Below are positions 4,144 through 6,361 of a stretch of DNA of 6,361 nt, piece after piece; the first letter of the stretch is position 1; the number at the start of each line of letters is the position of its first letter. Source of the DNA: an uncultured bacterium (lineage in GTDB: Bacteria > Patescibacteriota > Dojkabacteria > SC72); NCBI GenBank assembly GCA_937899155.1, contig CALDJM010000050.1, positions 1 through 6,361 of the forward strand, written 5' to 3'. Position numbers and translations under genes: made by a program. A model generated the notes under the pieces. The model had not been told where the DNA came from. It was given only the letters and a program-made list of their open reading frames with translations, and made no database searches.

Positions 4144-5313
4144 CTACCTCCCAACAATATACAACTCACTAACAGCCCTAGTAACACCTGTATACAACCA
4201 TCTCCTCCACATATCATCATCCATCTTAGGAAATCTCTCTTCAAAAAGTATAACCTTCTCAGCTTGACTACCCTGTGCCTTATGCACAGTTAAAGCATAA
4301 CCAAAATCAAAAAGATCTATCTCTCTACCAATATTCCTCATAGTTTCTCTCTGACCAAACTGTTCAGCAGACATACTCCCATGGAATAGGTTATCCTCTC
4401 CATCAAACTGTATATCAACATCATAGTATTCAAGCATATCTGCTAAATTCTTCTTCTCAATTGATTGAACTGTACCTAACATACCGTTAAATATTCCTAA
4501 CTCTGCATTGTTTCTTAGGCATATAACTCTGTCTTCTATTTGAGGTTTTGGACTATCAAATTCTAAAAATTGCCTAATCCCGTTATTTAACTTCACCCTC
4601 GTATGATTGTATCCCACCAGTACCATCATATTCTCATCATATCCAGACAACTTCTCTGAAAGAAACTCTTGAAGGTTCTCATCTTCCTTACTAAATTTCC
4701 TAACAGTAGAAGAGAACTCCATAACAGGGATGTCTCCATACTTTCTTGCTAGCTCTGAAACCATGATAATTGGATTACCTCTCTCTTGACGATATATCTC
4801 CTCAAGACGAAGCATAGGGGAAGCCATGAGGTTAAATTTACCCTCAACAGGTGGTAACTGACCATGGTCTCCAACAGCAAGAATTGGTTTTTCAAAACTA
4901 AGTAAATCATTCCATATATCCTCAGAAACCATAGATGCTTCATCTACGACAATTAAATCATATTCAAATGAATCAACAGGTATCTTCTCCCAACCGATGA
5001 TATTATCATCCTCATCTACAATAGCTTTGTATATCAATCTATGAATAGTACCTATGTAATCAGAAGGAGCTAAAGACTTACTCTCTTCTAATTTCTTTTT
5101 CAATACCAATGAAGCCTTACCAGTAAATGAACAATATGCAATTGAAATCCCTTTATACTCCCTATGCAACATATTCCCAAGATGACCAAGTAGGGTAGTC
5201 TTACCAGTACCTGCATATCCACCTAGAGTCACATACTGAGTCTTCTTACTCTTGTACCAATCTAAGATACTATCTACTACCTTTTTCTGTTTAGGTGAAA
5301 GTTCTACATCCAT
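4144..5313 (-). CDS. SF1B DNA helicase, RecD/Dda-like
   Basis: An ATP-dependent DNA helicase of 389 residues from the ATG at 5313. Seen in order, in this numbering: Q-motif-like SPKQKKVVDSI (6-16); Walker A GYAGTGKTT (32-40); motif Ia SFTGKAS (62-68); GTIHRLIY (88-95); Walker B VVDEAS (122-127); motif III GDHGQLPP (148-155); EIYRQ (172-176); VGYN (233-236); motif V YALTVHKAQGSQ (339-350); motif VI YTGVTRA (374-380). The single compact SF1 core, without RecD2's long N-terminal region, resembles phage T4 Dda or short chromosomal RecD-like helicases. The partner and repair or replication role are unknown. The frame is open to a GTG at 5328, but that codon is in the -10 box, so the internal ATG is preferred. 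The stop at 4144 is followed by 43 bases before the sigma-like gene, which has its own -10. Confidence 0.9.
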   Translation of the reverse strand: MDVELSPKQKKVVDSILDWYKSKKTQYVTLGGYAGTGKTTLLGHLGNMLHREYKGISIAYCSFTGKASLVLKKKLEESKSLAPSDYIGTIHRLIYKAIVDEDDNIIGWEKIPVDSFEYDLIVVDEASMVSEDIWNDLLSFEKPILAVGDHGQLPPVEGKFNLMASPMLRLEEIYRQERGNPIIMVSELARKYGDIPVMEFSSTVRKFSKEDENLQEFLSEKLSGYDENMMVLVGYNHTRVKLNNGIRQFLEFDSPKPQIEDRVICLRNNAELGIFNGMLGTVQSIEKKNLADMLEYYDVDIQFDGEDNLFHGSMSAEQFGQRETMRNIGREIDLFDFGYALTVHKAQGSQAEKVILFEERFPKMDDDMWRRWLYTGVTRAVSELYIVGR

Positions 5314-5319
5314 GAGTTC

Positions 5320-5325
5320 ATTATA
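5320..5325 (-). promoter_or_regulatory. -10 box of a leaderless helicase transcript
   Basis: A perfect TATAAT on the minus strand lies 6 bases (GAACTC) upstream of the ATG at 5313. No SD and no clear -35 are visible. This is the same arrangement as at the aminopeptidase gene. Confidence 0.5.
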
Positions 5326-5357
5326 CACAATTTAAGAGGGTATTACTTTAGTGTTTA

Positions 5358-5373
5358 CTACAACAATTTGTAG
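5358..5373. repeat. Small inverted repeat between divergent genes
   Basis: CTACAA (5358-5363), spacer CAAT, TTGTAG (5368-5373) is a perfect 6+6 inverted repeat in the 134-base divergent gap. It lies about 33 bases upstream of the helicase -10 box and about 47 bases upstream of the ATPase -10 box. It could be an operator, but a match this short can occur by chance. Confidence 0.3.
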
Positions 5374-5400
5374 CAACTTGCAATCTCTATCTCTTTTCTG

Positions 5401-5425
5401 TATACTTAGTTTAGATAAGTATAAT
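5401..5425 (+). promoter_or_regulatory. -10 box within an 8+8 inverted repeat, ATPase gene promoter
   Basis: TATACTTA (5401-5408) and TAAGTATA (5416-5423) form a perfect 8+8 inverted repeat with a 7-base spacer. A perfect -10 TATAAT (5420-5425) overlaps its right arm. Transcription would start near 5432, about 16 bases before the ATG at 5448. A dimeric repressor bound here would block the promoter. The -35 region is weak. Confidence 0.5.
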
Positions 5426-5447
5426 ATTTACAAAATTAACAAAACTT

Positions 5448-6361
5448 ATGATTAGAAGTATAACATTTGACAATTTCTACTCCTTTAAAGAGAGACAAGA
5501 AATTGATTTTACTGCAAACAAAAAAGATTCCTATGATTACTTTAACTCTCCCAAAGGAGACCAGATAACTAAAGTAGCATCGTTCATAGGTGCAAATGCT
5601 TCTGGTAAAACTAATGTTATTAGACTCTTTGGATTTCTTGGATACTTTCTCACAAATCTAAATAGAAATGGTAATGTAGAGAATATATTCATTCCATATA
5701 GTAATTTCTTCAATAACAAGAAACCTACCAATATTGAAATAGTTTTTGAGATTAAAGAAAACATATTTACATACAAATTGGTATTAAAAGAAAACAGTGT
5801 AAACAAAGAAATATTAATCGTAAAAGAGATTAAAAAAGGAGCACAGCCTGTAACTCTCTTCAAAAGGGAGAAAGATAATATATTAGAATTAAACAAGAGG
5901 TATTTTAAAAATCTTAAACCATCAATATTGCCAAGAATTAGAGAAGATATCTCCTTTATCCCATTTCTAAAATCTCTCTACGATATAGAAGTAATCAATA
6001 CACTCATAGAATATTTCAACAATTTCTACACTAATATAAATGAGATTGGACAACACAATATCATTCCTTACCAAATAGATGCCTTTGAATCATATGAAAG
6101 AGACAAAGAGATAAAAGAGAAGACTCTTGATGTTATGAAGAATTTTGACTTGGGGTTAACTAGTATAGAAATAGAAAAAGAAGTAAAGAAAGGAAGTGCA
6201 TTTACCGACTATATGGTATCAGGTGTACATACAACCTCTCATGGAGATAAAAAGCTTCCTTTCCTCTATGAATCAAGGGGGACACAGAGTATTTTCTTCT
6301 TAATGACAAAGATACTTAAAGCCCTCAAATACAATGGAGTCGCAATCATAGATGAAATAGA
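5448..6361 (+). CDS. AAA15/AAA21-family ATPase, partial (runs off the right edge)
   Basis: The first 304 residues of an ABC/SMC-like ATPase; the 3' end is outside the window. Seen: MIRSITFDNFYSFKER, the N-terminal strand pattern of this group; Walker A GANASGKTN (48-56); a long Lys/Glu/Asn-rich middle (about 90-260) with mixed strands and helices; an ABC-signature-like ESRGTQSIFFL (275-285); and Walker B GVAIIDEI (297-304) cut by the edge just after the catalytic E303. Spacing between the motifs fits RloA, AbiEii-associated and other AAA15/AAA21 ATPases of about 400-430 residues, many of which sit in phage-defence loci beside a second gene such as RloB. Whether a partner follows cannot be seen. 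No SD precedes the ATG; the leader is about 16 bases. Codon and base usage is AT-richer than the small genes at 2089-2433 and 3554-3760. Confidence 0.88.
   Translation, partial: MIRSITFDNFYSFKERQEIDFTANKKDSYDYFNSPKGDQITKVASFIGANASGKTNVIRLFGFLGYFLTNLNRNGNVENIFIPYSNFFNNKKPTNIEIVFEIKENIFTYKLVLKENSVNKEILIVKEIKKGAQPVTLFKREKDNILELNKRYFKNLKPSILPRIREDISFIPFLKSLYDIEVINTLIEYFNNFYTNINEIGQHNIIPYQIDAFESYERDKEIKEKTLDVMKNFDLGLTSIEIEKEVKKGSAFTDYMVSGVHTTSHGDKKLPFLYESRGTQSIFFLMTKILKALKYNGVAIIDEI

Noticed and set aside
4101..4244. Upstream extension of the sigma-like reading frame
   Set aside because: The extra 48 codons are mostly the helicase 3' end in another frame, and the -10 box for the gene lies inside the extension.
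4749..4943. Minus-strand open frame inside the helicase gene
   Set aside because: Out-of-frame shadow within conserved helicase motifs, with no signals of its own.
5537..5896. Minus-strand open frame inside the ATPase gene
   Set aside because: Antisense to conserved Walker A coding sequence; its hydrophobic look comes from the AT-rich Lys/Asn codons read in reverse.

Overview
This is an AT-rich bacterial chromosomal window of compact, mostly unrelated genes. All reading frames fit the standard bacterial code with no in-frame TGA. Several traits would fit a small-genome lineage such as the Candidate Phyla Radiation: short gaps, mixed gene order, and housekeeping genes without Shine-Dalgarno (SD) sequences whose -10 boxes sit 6-7 bases before the start codon. 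That placement is inference only; no marker gene here settles the taxonomy.

Layout. Bases 1-154 hold no supportable gene but carry a good promoter (TTGACA, 17 bases, TAAGAT) for a plus-strand HxGH nucleotidyltransferase of the RfaE2/cytidylyltransferase type (155-643). Bases 636-1038 hold a diverged tandem element with three CCTAGG-centred palindromes about 190 bases apart; the outer two overlap the stop codons of the flanking convergent genes. On the minus strand follow a thioredoxin-reductase-like flavoprotein (1025-1960), a 68-base branched inverted repeat (2018-2085), a small membrane-anchored protein (2089-2433) with its own promoter and a leader of about 150 bases, and type I methionine aminopeptidase (2625-3392). 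A small polar plus-strand gene (3554-3760) follows, ending at a strong terminator shared with the convergent minus-strand gene. That gene (3813-4100) encodes a 95-residue protein resembling sigma-70 region 2 alone. Next comes a RecD/Dda-like SF1 helicase (4144-5313, minus). Divergent from it is an AAA15/AAA21-type ATPase (5448 to the right edge, plus), of the kind often found in phage-defence loci, whose -10 box lies in a perfect 8+8 inverted repeat.

How the parts relate. I see no single pathway. The genes read mainly as single units with their own promoters. Two expression styles appear: aminopeptidase, sigma-like and helicase genes look leaderless, while the two small uncharacterised genes have strong promoters, 50-150 base leaders and strong SD sequences. 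Best leads for novelty are the tandem palindromic element with compensatory arm changes, the region-2-only sigma-like protein, the branched inverted repeat, and the edge ATPase with its operator-like repeat. No tRNA, rRNA, CRISPR array or insertion sequence was seen.
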